Shown here: piece after piece, positions 35,329-47,750 of the stretch
Numbering within the stretch: position 1 is the first letter of the stretch
Layout of the letters: each line of letters opens with the position of its first letter
NCBI GenBank assembly: GCA_030512295.1
Contig: JAULSR010000005.1
Location: 1,550,001-1,614,000, forward strand
Origin: Bombardia bombarda
Lineage: Eukaryota > Ascomycota > Sordariomycetes > Sordariales > Lasiosphaeriaceae
Direction: 5' to 3'
DNA length: 64,000 nt
Made by a program: the position numbers and the translations under genes
Notes under the pieces: model-generated
Databases searched by the model: none
What the model was told of the DNA's origin: nothing
What the model saw: only the letters and a program-made list of their open reading frames with translations

Positions 35329-36143
35329 TTTGGGATAGGTGTGTGATGCGCAATTGACGAATTGGCGCTGTGGGGGAGAGAGCAGATCAAGAGATCAGTC
35401 GTCGGCGGCCTTGAAGGTGGAGGTCGTTGACTGAGAGGTTTTCCAAAAATCCGGCTGAACTGTCGTGCATCACCCTCTTTTGGAGTTTAGCGCCATAGAA
35501 ACGCCAAAATACCGGGAGAGTTCGGTACCTTCCTTGCAAGTCACGTGATTGCTACTCGGGGAGCTTACCAAGTGAGGTGGTCGGATGATGAAAGTGGTGA
35601 TATGAGGCAACTATTTGGTAGCTGTATAAATGTTGGTAGAACACAGCTTATGTTTCCTTTCTTCAAATGTTCAATTCATTCGAAAATCAGATATGGTGCG
35701 GGCCTGAATCCCAAATCAAGATATAGGAGAGTTTCGGCCAACGTTCGATAGCTCTAAGGCAGCTACGACCGACTGCCAGCCAGGTGCTCCACTTGCTTCA
35801 CTGGAGATACATGCTGCAATCTGATTCGAGCAGTTGTCAATTTCAACCTAAATTCATTTGCATCTTCGTTTGATATCCTAGGTAAAAGCCAAAAACATGA
35901 GAATCGCCATGATGCCGGGCGGCGTCAACTGGCCCCAACTCCCCCTTCTTCCCTATACAATGATGACTACGATACTGCCTTTCCAATTCCAAACCGCCAA
36001 CCCCCCCCAACCACCAAGTACCTTCTATATTTCAAACGTCCAAATCTAGAATCTAAATCCGTCACCCCATATATACGCCTTGCCCAAACACAAAACAAAC
36101 TTAAAAAAATTCTGCCACCTTTGTATCCAACTTCCTCTTACAC
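35329..36143. other. Intergenic spacer
   Basis: Promoter of ATP14 and 3' flank of the b561 gene. An ATTGG (inverted CCAAT) lies near 35362 upstream of ATP14, as often seen in respiratory genes, but a single pentamer is weak evidence. No gene seen. Confidence 0.45.
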
Positions 36144-37577
36144 CTAGTATCTCCGTTTGGGCTCCTGGTACGGCCGTCTCGGTCCATCATTCGCTGAGCC
36201 AGCTGGCGATCTGGGGGTGCCCGCTATCTTGTCTGCACCACGCTGTCTCCCGCCGATGGCTGCCCAGACCTTGACGATGAAGTAAGCCAGGAAAATCACG
36301 CCAGCAACGACGCTGTAGGCGATGACGAGTCCAGTGCGCTCGTTGCTGAGCTGCAGGCCAAGGCCACCATTGACGACACCCAGTGTCATCAGGATGCGCC
36401 CCCACCAGATGTGTATATGGCTGACGACACCACGCCCATGTGTCGCCAAGTATTGTCGATGGTGGAGATAACCGAGGGCAGGTTGGACAACCATCAAGCA
36501 AACAACGACGGTGCCGAAGGTTGTGTGTGCCTGGGTGAAGAGCTTTTGACGGCTGTTAGCAAACGACTGAGTTCCGGGGGAATGAGCAAGCAACTTACCT
36601 CGCCACGGTCCATAGCGGTCTCGACGCCCAAGCCAAAGCCCGCCCACATGAGGCAGAAGGTGACAGCCTGCCAGCCAGCATGAAACCACCATTTCCCGAG
36701 GAGTGGCAACAAAAGCGAGCCCAGGGGGTACAGAATTGCCATCACGATTGCCATGATGACGCCGTGGGCTACAAGGATGGTCCTGTTGGGCCCAGAGGCC
36801 CCCGTCACGAAAGGACTGCCGTTATTCGTCGATCCCGAGCCAGAGCCCGAGCCCGAGTCGGAGCCAGAGCCAGAGCTGGAGTTACCTCCATCGGTTGTGC
36901 TGTCCTGAAGGAACGGGTTGCTGTCCGAGGTGGTCGTCAACTGAGTCAGATCCAGCCCGAATTGCTGTGTGTCGTCGTGCTGGCTAATCACGGCATTGGT
37001 ATCTGTCGTTGCCAGCGACGACCCCGACCTCCACGCGCTGACCCAGTTCGACGAAGTGCTGGTCAGATCAAGCGTGCCGGCGCTCCACGTCTCGCAATTG
37101 GAGCATTTGATGTTGGCAGTCATGGTATTGCCGGAAACACCGCTGCCGGCAAGGAGTGTCAACTGGGCCGCTGTGCTGCTTGTGTCCTCGACGGGTGCCT
37201 GGTAGTTTGTACCCTTGCGGGGCGACAATGTCAGGTTCCCAGACCCGTCCTGGTACATGAGGAAAATGTTCGCATTGGACATTCGCGATCCTGTCCCTAG
37301 CGCTACCCATGCGTACGTCGTTGGTGCCGAGATCTGGAAGTATATGTTTCCGGAGCCGGAGCTCGCCGAGGATGACGGCACAGCGACGCGGAAGCACACA
37401 TCGCCGTTGTTTGGAGGGCAGTATTGAGCTACTTCTCCATTTACTATGCTCGCGCCTGTACGGAGGAAAGGAATGAGATCATTCAGTCAGTGGTTTCTCT
37501 CTTATCCGGGGTAGGTCTGGATCACACTTACATGAAAGCGCTGCGGCTAGCAGAGACCTCCTGGCGGCGGTCTTCAT
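36144..37577 (-). CDS. DOMON (CDH-type cytochrome) plus cytochrome b561 membrane protein
   Basis: Exons (minus) 37577-37532, 37455-36599 and 36542-36144; introns of 76 and 56 nt; 433 residues. Signal peptide MKTAARRSLLAAALSCASIVNG. A cellobiose-dehydrogenase-like cytochrome/DOMON domain (AA8 type) follows at about residues 25-205, with the probable haem ligands Met in GTGSRMSNANIF and His in ISQHDDTQQFG. After a Ser/Gly linker comes a cytochrome b561 core of about five spans (residues ~230-400) with haem-binding His in VAHGVI, FHAGWQ, AHTTFG and HIHIWWG. The basic C-terminus (EPKRRY) would be cytosolic. It is expected to pass electrons across the plasma membrane to an extracellular acceptor. 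There is no flavin domain; the acceptor (iron or oxidative enzymes) is inference. Confidence 0.85.
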
Positions 37578-40500
37578 TGCTCGTTTTGATTCGATGGTGC
37601 TCGCCAATAAGGATTATTGGAGAAGGTTGATGAATATTACAGCAATGGGATGATAGAGAACTTGTTCGTGAGCAAAAGAAGGGCTGGATCACAGATGGTA
37701 ATATATAACCAGGCAGCTCACCAAGCCGTGTCTCACGGGGCTATTGAACTATATCCATGCAGCAAGGTACACAGCGTTTAGGGTAAGGATCTGCGTTGTA
37801 AGACCAATTACAGATGTCGACCGGTACCGATGTTGACAAAGGGCAACGGGCTACGGATACCTTGGCGGTACCTTCCGCTTGGCGAAAGAGATGGCCAAAC
37901 AAGGACGCGTGGCACTGGGAGGAGAATGAAGGGAATAATCGATCCCGACGGCATGCAGATGCAAGAGGAAACGGTACTGCGCAAGTCCTGGTGCTGATCA
38001 GTTCGCCAGGATCTTGGGCCTTGGGCCTTGGGCGGTTCCCAAGCTTCACCCGTCGTCTTTGTTTTCCAACACTCGGACACTTTTACATTTATTCCTGGCT
38101 TGGGATGAGTGCTGACAGACATGGAACACGAACGATGACCTGCGCCGGCGGAATCGAAAGCGCAAGCCGCGCTGGGATGACACGCCAGTCCAGCCCTGGA
38201 CTCTCCCTCCCTTGAGTCTGAGCGCATACCGGCAGCAGCCCATCCAATCGTTGCCAGCGCATTGGCTTTCACCCACGCATTGTTAGCGACGCTGGCGGAC
38301 TGGAACTTGCATCCTTGGCAGACGTGATCGGAAGTATATTCTGCTTGAATAGACATCTCCGTTCAGATATCCAGAGAGAACCCCTCCTGCAAACATGTCA
38401 CTCGAGGGTCGATGTGTGGTTATACTGCATTCGTGTTTCAAAGGAATCAACCACACCCCCGATTCCCAGCATGCAGGCACAGCCCCCTGGCCCCCGCCGT
38501 CAATCATCCGTCCATCCGCTAGACGACCTGGCGACTAACCAAGACCTGCCTTAGCGCCTCTATACTAACTCCACGTTTGTCAAGTGAAAGTTCCCTACCT
38601 TACCTTACCTATCGAGCTTACGGATACTAGGGTAACTGAAAGTTCCCTACGCTACCTACCCAATCTGTGCTGCGTGAACATGATCGCTCGTTGCCGATCA
38701 TCAACTTCGACCGTGGACATAGCCATGGCAGATTAGGGAATCTACTGCGAATATTACTACATTACAGAGGGTATTATAATGAGTGAGGTAAGAGCGAAAT
38801 TGAATCGTTGTCGCATCAGAGACCGAAGAAAGGAAAAGTGACGACATTCCATATATGGGGAAGTCATTGCGTTAACGGGGGCTAACTCGAGACGGTGTTA
38901 GCACAGAAAAGTACTTCGTAGTACCGAGTTACAACAGGACGGGGTTAAACGTGGGATATCCGTATACACAACTGCGGCTCGCGGATAACTGCCGGGACAT
39001 AAATCGTCGATAGGAAGGCTTGGGATCGGAGTCTGTCGACGACGTCGGGCACCCGCTCTTTGTCCAGATGCCCGGTCAGCAGCTCCCCTTGTTCGTTTGG
39101 CAAGCCCCCTGAGTTTATCATCAACCTTGACAGCCAGCCTGCTGTGTAACGAAACGATTCCGCTTATCTTGGTAAATACACTATGGCATACCAGTACACT
39201 TCCTTAGTTTGTGCGGAACGGTATCCATGCAGCTAAATACCTACGACACTACTAGCAATACCGATATTTAGACACCTTGATCTGAGACAACTATGACAAT
39301 GATCAGGCCAGTATGGCAAAATGATAGACTGCCTATTTCGGATTTGTGACGGAAATGCAGTACTAACCAGCTCAGCCTTGCCTTACCAACTAGCACAATC
39401 CGTTTGCATTACTTCGCACACTAGAACAGTTGGCGCGAACCTTGACTTGATTACCCAACGACCTAGGTTGGCGTTCAACAATCGCCAGGTTACCTGGGTC
39501 ACGAAAGACAGATCTCAGAGCCGTCAGACCCCGTCGGGACCGGTTTATGGCGGCGTCAGCCAAGCGTGCCCCTTGGTCAATTTGTCAGTCTTGAGTAATA
39601 AGGATGGCGGCTTCACGAAACACGATATCTCCCTTGCTTTTCGAGAGGCCTCTCGCCGGCATTCCGAGTGCGTGGTGGGTGAATAGTAATGCTAAGTCAA
39701 CCATTGGTGTGTCTTTCCGTCTTTCTATCTGTCTTGGGTCGACCCGCCCCGCGCATTGCGGCACACGGTACACACACCGCTGCATAATGCTCTTGGCACT
39801 CGCAATCTTGCTCTTGGAAATTGATGGGGCTGAAAACCACACACACCTATGGATGGGACTCCGAAACTCCCTTTTTCGTGTGTAACTAGACTAGCAGATG
39901 AACAGACAGCCAAGAGGCCCAACATGGGGGACAGCGGCTGCTTGGCACCCTGCGTTACGCGTCATCGTCATCATCACCACCTCCACCTTCCACCACGTCT
40001 TCCCGCACGCCACTATTGAGGAGAAAAAGGAGATGCGAGCGGTATGAGATGCAGGCTGGGCGTGATTGTGTGGATCGTGAATGCGAAGCCCCATCACAAA
40101 GGGGCATTGTTTGTTGGTCCAAATATCTCCTAATATATAGGGTCTATCGCAACAAGGTGAGAGGAAACGTCTGGAGATGTCATAGAAGACTGAAATTGGT
40201 AACTTCCATACAGTAGCAAAACCAACTCATCCAGCTCAGCTTCCCCGAAAAGACGAGCATATCACAAGAAAACAATTATCTACATTACAGGTACAGTCAA
40301 TCCGTCCGTGTCCGCCCCTGACTAAAATAAGCTGCCATAAGACAACACGTCGGTTATTGCATGCTGTATCACGACGCACAAACTCAAGTGGCAACATTAT
40401 ACACAAGGTACCTACTCACGAATATCTACCGACCAACCTAACCTGGGTCTGGACGAAAACCTCCTATATAAATGCCCACCTCCCGGTTACTGTCGTCTCA

Positions 40501-41307
40501 TGGCGCCTAACCAGTAATTCATGTCCAATATCCAATGACCATGCCCACGTCTACGTCTCGCCCCACATGCTCCCCTCTTTCCCTCCACTCGGGCCCCTGA
40601 GCCGGATGTTTCCACATTCATGTCCGGTTGGAGATCCGTTCGTGGGGGTTTTGTTGGTTGTTCAACAGCCAACCACCCAGCAACAGCCGCGTAAGAAACC
40701 CACCACCATTACTTACATGTCTCGGAGGTTATACTCTTCCTGCGGTTGTCGGTTGTCGGTTGTTTCGGAGAAGCCAACTACGCAACTTGTCTTGTTCAAA
40801 GCGCCAATGATACCAGCTGCTGGTAGTGAGTCAGTACCTTACTGCTTGCCAATATGGATGTGTATATATTCACAGCTATATACTCCGTAATACCACAGAT
40901 GGTCAAGAACCAAAGACTTATACCTACCCCGCTGGTAACAAGCCATCATCCATCCATGGTACCACAATTCTGATCTATCTAAGATATATTGACAACCGTG
41001 CATCATGACACGGCCGTCAATGTCGCACGTGCCCCTGCTGTCTGTAACCATTTTGGCCATGCCTCCGACGATGTTGTCATCCAGATACCGATATCACTTT
41101 GTGCTGTCTGTCATCCATCTCAAAATCAGGTGGGAATGCAAGGCAACGAGATATGTAACTTCAACTCTTAGAACTCAACACGCTCGCTCAAACATGATAT
41201 CAGATCCAGGATGGTCTAATAGTCTAACTGCTCTATCTATATGCGTCCGAGGGCTCAACAATCCTGCCCGGTATTCAGCAACTAACCAACATGCCGTCGC
41301 TGACACA

Positions 41308-41360
<53 letters not shown>

Positions 41361-42062
41361 TCAACGCCCGTCATAACTGATACTGACAACTACCCTAATT
41401 CTGAACATCTCGCTCCGCTCCGTTACCCAGATAAAACACCTAGGCAGGAGAGGGAGACTGTCATATCCCCACCTCCGTACCCCATTGTACCACCCCGTGA
41501 AGAAAGACACAACATATCCTCCCCATTTCCCCATCTCGGTCTTGTCCCACACAAACCCATTCAGTTAGTACGTACGTAATCGAGCGAGCCCATAACATGC
41601 TTGTCCCTTTTTGTTTTCCTCCCTAATCGATCATTCCATTCCATTTTTTGCCGCTTTTCCTTCATCCCATTCTCCCAAAATCCAATGTAAGAAGCCAATG
41701 TCCAAGACTGACGGCAAATATAAGAATATGTGTTCTCGTTGTACCAAAACCAAACCCAGAAACCCCCGGGCTCTCACAGTATCGTATGAACCCACCCAGC
41801 CCAGCCCAGTTTAATATCCCATATGCCGTTGTAATAGTCGTAGCAGCAGTAGTGTAATGTCTAAAACCCGTTCGCAGCGATGCATATCCGCCAGCTCCTC
41901 CTCCCCATGTGATTTTATGCTTGCGTGCTCGCACGTCATCAGCAACTCTCCATTATTTTCTTCCCCTCACTCTCCTTCTCCTCATCCCGGTCTGTCTGTC
42001 TTGATTGACAACACTCCGTCCCACTCCCCTCTCCCCTCTCCCCCATCGACACAAGATGCCAC
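37578..42062. other. 4.5 kb gene-poor region
   Basis: No supported gene on either strand. The longest open frames (37808-38356 minus, 40357-40890 plus) lack domains, signal peptides or consistent splice extensions. It contains CCTACCTTACCTTACC-type motifs near 38600, an AC microsatellite, and several AT-rich tracts. 41361-42062 is the 3' flank of the Psk1-like kinase. Confidence 0.5.
41311..41358. repeat. (AC)24 microsatellite
   Basis: Uninterrupted AC dinucleotide tract in a non-coding region about 700 bp downstream of the Psk1-like gene. Confidence 0.95.
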
Positions 42063-43748
42063 TCAGTTACGGAACCTGAACCCGTCCCCCTCCAGCAAGC
42101 TGCTCGACGCAACATAGCTAAACCCCCCAAACATCTCCTCCTTCCCACCACAGCCACCCCCCATCCCATCAACCGGCGTCATGCCCCACGGATCATCCAG
42201 CCTGCTAACAACCGGACTCAGACTCAACTCGGTAAACTCAACCGCAAAGTTCTCCGCCAGCTCCGGATCCGTAATAAACGGCTGGATCGGCGGCTCCAGC
42301 TCCCTCGTCTCCAGCCTCTTCCAATCCACCTTCCTGAAAAACCGATGCTTCTTGATCGTCGCCAGGTCCTTGGGCATGTTCGACCCCAGCCGCTTGGCCG
42401 GGTCCTTGCGCAGCAGCCGCGTCAGCAAATCCTTGGCGTCGGGCCCGAGAAAATACGGCATGACGAGCTTCTGCTTGACGATGTTCTCCTGAATCTTGGC
42501 CGTGTTCTGGCCGCGGAACGGCGGGTTGCCCGTCATGAGGTCGTACCCCAGCGCGCCAAAGGACCACCAGTCGACCGCTTTCCCGTACTTCTTGCCCTGG
42601 ATCACCTCGGGCGCCATGTACTCAACGGTGCCGAGGATCGAGTTGCACGTGTCGCCCTGCTCGTCCCTGTCGACGGCGACCTTGGAGAGGCCAAAGTCGG
42701 TCAGCAGGAGGTGGCCCTCGGCGTCGAGCAGGCAGTTCTCGGGCTTGAGGTCGCGGTAGACGACGCCGAGGGTGCCGTGCAGGTGGGAGAGCGCGAGCAC
42801 CATCTCGGCCATGTAGAAGGCGGCGGTTTGCTCGGGGAACATTTTTTCCGTGCTGAGGTGGGTGAAGAGCTCGCCGCCTTGGCCGTACTCGAGGATGAGG
42901 TAGAGTTTCTCCTGGTCCTGGAAGGCGTAGAAGAGCTTGACGACGAAGGGGTGGCGGTTGACGCTCTCGAGGATCTGGCGCTCGGTTTTGGTTTGCTCGA
43001 TCAGCTTCTTGTGGACGACCAGAGATGCCTTTTTGAATTGTTTCTGGGCGAATAGTCGGCCCGTGGCGCGCTGCTTGACTAGCAGGACGGTCCCGTACGT
43101 TCCTTTGCCCAGGCAGCGCAGGGGCTCAAAGTCGTCTGCTGTCATCTTATGACGCGAGCCAAGTCCGCTCGGCACCGCGTCCGGGACGGCAACCCCGGCA
43201 TTGGTGGCATTGACAAGTCCATGGGCATCGCTCACAAAGTCGTGCTCCAGGTTGATCTCGTAGCTGGTAGTGGCCTCGGAGGCCGTCTCGTCCCCGCTGC
43301 CGCATCCGCTCCCAGCACGCTTGTTGTAGCTATTGCTGCGCAGGGTCTCGCGGCTCTGCAGGCGGCTCTGCAGACGGCTGCTGTGGACGGTAGTGTCGCT
43401 GGCGAGAGGGGACCGGTAGGCCGGCCGGTCGTCGCTGCGGGTGATCGAGCTGGCGCGCGACGAGGCCGCGGTGGTGTCCCGGCTGAGGCTGAGGGACTCC
43501 AGCTCCATGCGCATCAGCCCGATGCCGCTGACGGGCGGGGACGAGATGGGCTTCATGACGGGGCTGCCGCGCTCGCTGATGACAGCGGCCACGTCGCCGA
43601 TGATGCGGGGTTTGCGGCCGCGGTTGACCGAGCTCTTGCCGCGCAGCATGGGCGAGGGGCAAGTGTCCGAGTCCTCATCGCCAGAGGTGGCCGGGGTTCC
43701 GTTGAACCCGCGCACTGTCTTGAGCGCCGGGGTCGCCGGGGCGATCAT
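42063..43748 (-). CDS. S6-kinase-type AGC protein kinase (Psk1/Ypk3-like)
   Basis: Single exon, 561 residues, start MIAPATPALKTVRG at 43748; the open frame extends a little further upstream without an ATG. The N-terminal 200 residues are Ser/Arg-rich and probably disordered. The kinase domain lies at about 206-475: GKGTYGTVLLVK, catalytic lysine K236 in FAQKQF, YRDLKPENCLL, DFGLSKVAV, and activation-loop Thr in SILGTVEYMAPE. The AGC tail has a turn-type SLSP and the hydrophobic motif MFGGFSYVA near the C-terminus, as in S. pombe Psk1 and yeast Ypk3, which phosphorylate ribosomal protein S6 under TORC1 control. The assignment within the AGC group is by motif and layout. It is divergent from the PRP4 homologue. 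Confidence 0.85.
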   Translation of the reverse strand: MIAPATPALKTVRGFNGTPATSGDEDSDTCPSPMLRGKSSVNRGRKPRIIGDVAAVISERGSPVMKPISSPPVSGIGLMRMELESLSLSRDTTAASSRASSITRSDDRPAYRSPLASDTTVHSSRLQSRLQSRETLRSNSYNKRAGSGCGSGDETASEATTSYEINLEHDFVSDAHGLVNATNAGVAVPDAVPSGLGSRHKMTADDFEPLRCLGKGTYGTVLLVKQRATGRLFAQKQFKKASLVVHKKLIEQTKTERQILESVNRHPFVVKLFYAFQDQEKLYLILEYGQGGELFTHLSTEKMFPEQTAAFYMAEMVLALSHLHGTLGVVYRDLKPENCLLDAEGHLLLTDFGLSKVAVDRDEQGDTCNSILGTVEYMAPEVIQGKKYGKAVDWWSFGALGYDLMTGNPPFRGQNTAKIQENIVKQKLVMPYFLGPDAKDLLTRLLRKDPAKRLGSNMPKDLATIKKHRFFRKVDWKRLETRELEPPIQPFITDPELAENFAVEFTELSLSPVVSRLDDPWGMTPVDGMGGGCGGKEEMFGGFSYVASSSLLEGDGFRFRN

Positions 43749-45316
43749 GGCGAGTGCGGGTGGCCGGCGGCGGCGGCGGCGGTAATTAAAGTACAATAAA
43801 TTAGATATTGCAGTGGTGAACGACGGCAGTTGTCGTCACCGAGGATAAAGATGCGAACAGAACAGGCAGGGCAGGCCTCAACGTTCAAGGCAGGCCCCGT
43901 CGTCGCTCGGCGTCTGCGCGTGGCGCGGAGTGTTGGCGGCTCAGTCCTTGGTGGCTTTGATTCACACGCATCTGGTACTTGAAAAAGGAGTTTGAGTTGC
44001 TGTCGTTGTTCTTCTCGATATGCATTTGCTGGCCGTCTTTTCTTTACTTCTTCTGATTGGCGCCTCTCGAGCTTGGTGTTTTTTTGGGGGGTCGGGGGGA
44101 AGGTGTTCACCTAGGGTGATGGGGTAAGAAAAAGGTAAGCCCAGGACGCTAGGCAGCGAAGACGAGAAATTTAGAGCCCCTGGAGGGCTGTTTGGTGCGG
44201 CGTTCACATGCGTCAGAGCCTGCCAGATTTCCAAGAACAGGGTGTTGGCAAAATTCTCTGACGGGGGTTGGGCGCTCGCTGATTGGGCGCACCGCTGGGC
44301 GAGTTGGCGCACTTCAGCCCAGCCCAGCGCGCCCAGCAGCGTATCTCGCCCCGTTTTCCGCGCCAACACCAAGACTTTTTGTCAGTCTGGGGAAGGAGCG
44401 GCTAGAGCTGGGCAATCCCCCATGAGATCCCCAGCCCGTCTTTAATAAAGCCCGATCAGTGGAAGCTACCGGGCGGGTGCTAAACCGATTGTGGGTGAAA
44501 TCCTTCATTAATCTTGAAACCGACAATGGATGCCGTACGCATAAAATATCGAAGTACTGTACGCAAATTAATCGCTCGTCCAACGAAAACAAGCTGTGTG
44601 CCAGTTCTGGGATCTTTCCATCTTGTTTCTGGCAACTGTTCCTACTCGGCTGATGGAAAATGCTGCCACCTCCCAATTCCATCATCCATTTGACCCATCT
44701 TTTTTTTTTTTGGCCATGCATGCCCTGAACTCTGTTCATGTGGCCCGGCGGGGTTCCCCCTGATCCAGAGCAAACAGCATGGGAAGGGCCGCTTTTTGAC
44801 ACCGAATCATTGGTTTCTCTAACAGCGTGACAAAAACTGTGACTTTCGCTCACGGTAGAGCCGAATGAGCGTGTAAAGGAGCCAGGATAGGTAAGTTTGT
44901 ACGAAGCAGTAAACTGAGTAGAGCTAATGTAATAAAGCTTCTGTAAATCATATCACATAAATAGGTATCCAGGACTCTTAATCTTAGCCTTTTAAAACAT
45001 GTCATTTAGTATTTTTGTATCTTAATGTTCGACCCAGGTCTGGAATGACCCAGGTCTGGAATGAATTCGATGTTCAGGGTTAGGGTCGAACATGCACCCC
45101 TTCGGCCTAGCGAGGCCAGGTCAAAATTTCGTGCTAGCTTCATGGGGTTTTAGTGGTCGCCTCAAGAATGGCAAATACAGATAACCGCTAACCAAAAGGC
45201 CCCTCTCTATCTTTCAGCCTTGTCAAGACAAGCTCGAGCTCATAGCCGATTTCCGAACCTGAACGAGCATCTTATCCCATTTGATATCAGCGCTTAGCAG
45301 CACCCAATTTGCGACC
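43749..45316. promoter_or_regulatory. Divergent promoter region between Psk1-like and Prp4 genes
   Basis: 1.57 kb shared upstream region. It contains an inverted repeat with tandem duplication (listed separately). The 44314-44853 minus open frame is not supported as a gene. Confidence 0.5.
45025..45093. repeat. 11-bp inverted repeat enclosing a 16-bp tandem duplication
   Basis: ATGTTCGACCC at 45025-45035 is perfectly complementary to GGGTCGAACAT at 45083-45093. Between and overlapping them the unit GACCCAGGTCTGGAAT occurs twice head-to-tail (45031-45046 and 45047-45062). It is non-coding and lies about 220 bp upstream of the Prp4 start. Confidence 0.8.
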
Positions 45317-47054
45317 ATGATGCACCCATCGCGCAGGGCGTATGTGGAAGAGGCCGAGACCGAGGTAAGCTCTACCTAACAATCCCCCCTTCGCGACGTT
45401 TACTGCAGAAAGCTCAACAGCACAGATGGAGGCCGAGCTGACCTGTGTTGTTATATACAGGATCGCGGACGCATTGATATAGACTCTGTCCGTAAGTTGT
45501 CGTCACGTAAATCCCACCCTTGACCCAAGCCGATCTCTGACCAAATCTCTAGCTCTCGACCGCGACTATGACATCCCAGGAGCCGGCGCCGGCATCGCCC
45601 CAGAGAAGGCATCCGCACTTCTATCACAGTTCGAGCGGAGACGACTGGCCGCCACAATCGCAGTCCCAACCGACGATGGGCGCGTGCGCGCAAAGCTTAG
45701 AGAACTGGGCCAGCCCGTCACACTCTTCGGCGAGGATGCCGCCGACAGGCGCGACAGGTTGCGCGGACTACTTGCCGAGCAAGCACAACACCCGAACCAG
45801 GAGAGCGCCGATGTGGACATGAAGGATGCCGAGAGCGAGGGGGAAGAAGGCGACGAGCAAGAGGAGGAGTTCTACTCTAGAGGCGGCCAAGAGCTACTAC
45901 AGGCCCGGATAGACATGGCACAGTACTCGATCCCCCGCGCCAAGAGCCGCATCGAATTTCAGAAAAAGGAGGCCGCCATCCCCTTGCGTACACACATCAA
46001 GTTTAGGAAGGAGATCAAGGAGCGGCTCCAGGGATTTGAGCTGCAGGGCAGTCAGACGGCGGGCGATCGGCACATCAGCATGACGAGGATTTCGCCCAAC
46101 GGCGAGATGGTGGCCACGGGCAACTGGGGAGGACAGATCAAGCTCATCGAGATCCCCAGTCTCGAGCAGAAGCGGACACTACGGGGCCATACGAACAAAG
46201 TGAGCGGCCTTTCCTGGATGCCAGGAGCTACGTTACCAGAACATAATGTTTCGCCGGACAGCGTCAATCTGGCGTCTGGCGGGGCGGAAGGGCAGGTTCA
46301 CCTCTGGTCGCTGACGCAGGACACACCGCTTGCCGCGCTTTCGGGACACTCGCAGCGGGTATGCCGCGTCGAGTTTCACCCATCAGGAAAGTATCTAGCA
46401 TCTGCATCAGAGGATACGTCATGGAGGCTATGGGACGTCGAGACCACTACAGAGCTGCTCCTCCAGGAAGGCCACTCGCGCGGGGTGTACGCTGTCGCTT
46501 TCAACACCGACGGCTCCCTGCTCGCAAGCGCAGGGCTCGACAGCATTGGCCGAATTTGGGACCTGCGATCCGGACGGACGGTGATGATCCTCGACGGCCA
46601 CCTGGACGGGCATATCAAGCCAATCTACGGCCTCGACTGGGGCTCAGACGGCCACCGAGTCCTGACGGCGTCGGCCGATGGATGGATCAAATGCTGGGAT
46701 GTCAGGAAAGTGCAGAGAACTGGCGGTATCGGCGCACACACTAGCGCGGTCGCCGACGTGAGGTGGTTCAAGGGCCTGGACGATCCTCTCATCGGGGTTC
46801 CGCCGGGCGAGGACGAGAAGGGCATGCAGCTGCCCAAGAAGTCGAGCACCTTCCTAGTGTCTGCGGGATTCGACCACAAGGTCAACATCTTTTCGGCAGA
46901 CGACTGGGGCCTGGTGCAGTCCCTGAGTGGCCATACGGGCCCTGTCTCGAGCGTCGACGTGAGCAGGGATGGGAAGTGGATTGTGAGTGGCGGCCATGAT
47001 CGGACTGTCAAGCTTTGGGGACGTAACGACTCTACGGGTATGTATAGTGCTTGA
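45317..47054 (+). CDS. PRP4: U4/U6 snRNP splicing factor Prp4 (WD40)
   Basis: Exons 45317-45364, 45461-45491 and 45553-47054; introns of 96 and 61 nt; 526 residues. The two tiny 5' exons encode MMHPSRRAYVEEAETE and DRGRIDIDSV and precede LDRDYDIPG. The N-terminal PRP4/SFM motif is FERRRLAATIAVPTDDGRVR followed by LRELGQPVTLFGED; an acidic segment follows, then seven WD40 repeats (about residues 215-520: HTNKVSGLSW, HSQRVCRVEFHPSGKYLASAS, HSRGVYAVAF, HTGPVSSVDVSRDGKWIVSGG, and others). Prp4 binds Prp3 and stabilises the U4/U6 di-snRNP of the spliceosome. The start is chosen because the first exon reads directly into the conserved N-terminus. Confidence 0.9.
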
Positions 47055-47750
47055 TACATAGAAAGAAGCATGGTGGCATGCATGTATGATCAGTATATCA
47101 AGGTGTGCTAGATTCAGGATATGAGTCTCGCAGTGGACCTGGCGCATTTTATATGGCCCCACTCCCACCCATTTCTTGTCCTTGTACAGTATCTTGTAGA
47201 TCAGGTACTTATGGCTGTTTGGCGAGATGGCTTCGCCTTTTATAGACACCATGGCAAACATAAATTTGATACCCAGGTCAGGAGGGAAAAGCATTGCGAT
47301 TCATATTTCCTGTTATTGGTCATGATGGAGAGATGGCGTGGAGTTGAGCATCGCCTCACTGTGACTTTTGACCTTGTCAGGCCAATTGAGGCTGCCTTTC
47401 GATACCATCAGGTGAACCGGCAATTGGAAAATTATTATGGGGCATGCACGGTCCACATTGCAGCTTGACCTTCCCCCGATAACGCTAAACGCGATAACCT
47501 GATGACTAGGGGGGCAAAGAATCGCCGATTCATTCAGAGGACGGATGGCCTGGTTCGGGCTTGTAGCTTCAGCTTGCTTGCCATCTCCATCGCCTGCAGC
47601 CAACTTTTAACAGTTTTCTCTCAAGAACAACAAAACGCGACTTAATACAAAGACAAAAAAGTCACTACGCGCGAAACATACATCTTTCAATGTGCGCCGA
47701 TTTGCCGAGATTATTCTGATAGGCGAGCAGGGGAGGAACGCACGCCTGGC

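Noticed and set aside
37808..38356. 182-codon minus frame
   Set aside because: No signal peptide, domain or splice-consistent extension; lies in a gene-poor block.
40357..40890. 177-codon + frame
   Set aside because: Composition and lack of any motif point to chance.
45025..45093. tRNA gene at the GGGTCGAAC motif
   Set aside because: The GTTCGA-like motif has no matching A-box or acceptor stem; it is part of a simple inverted repeat.
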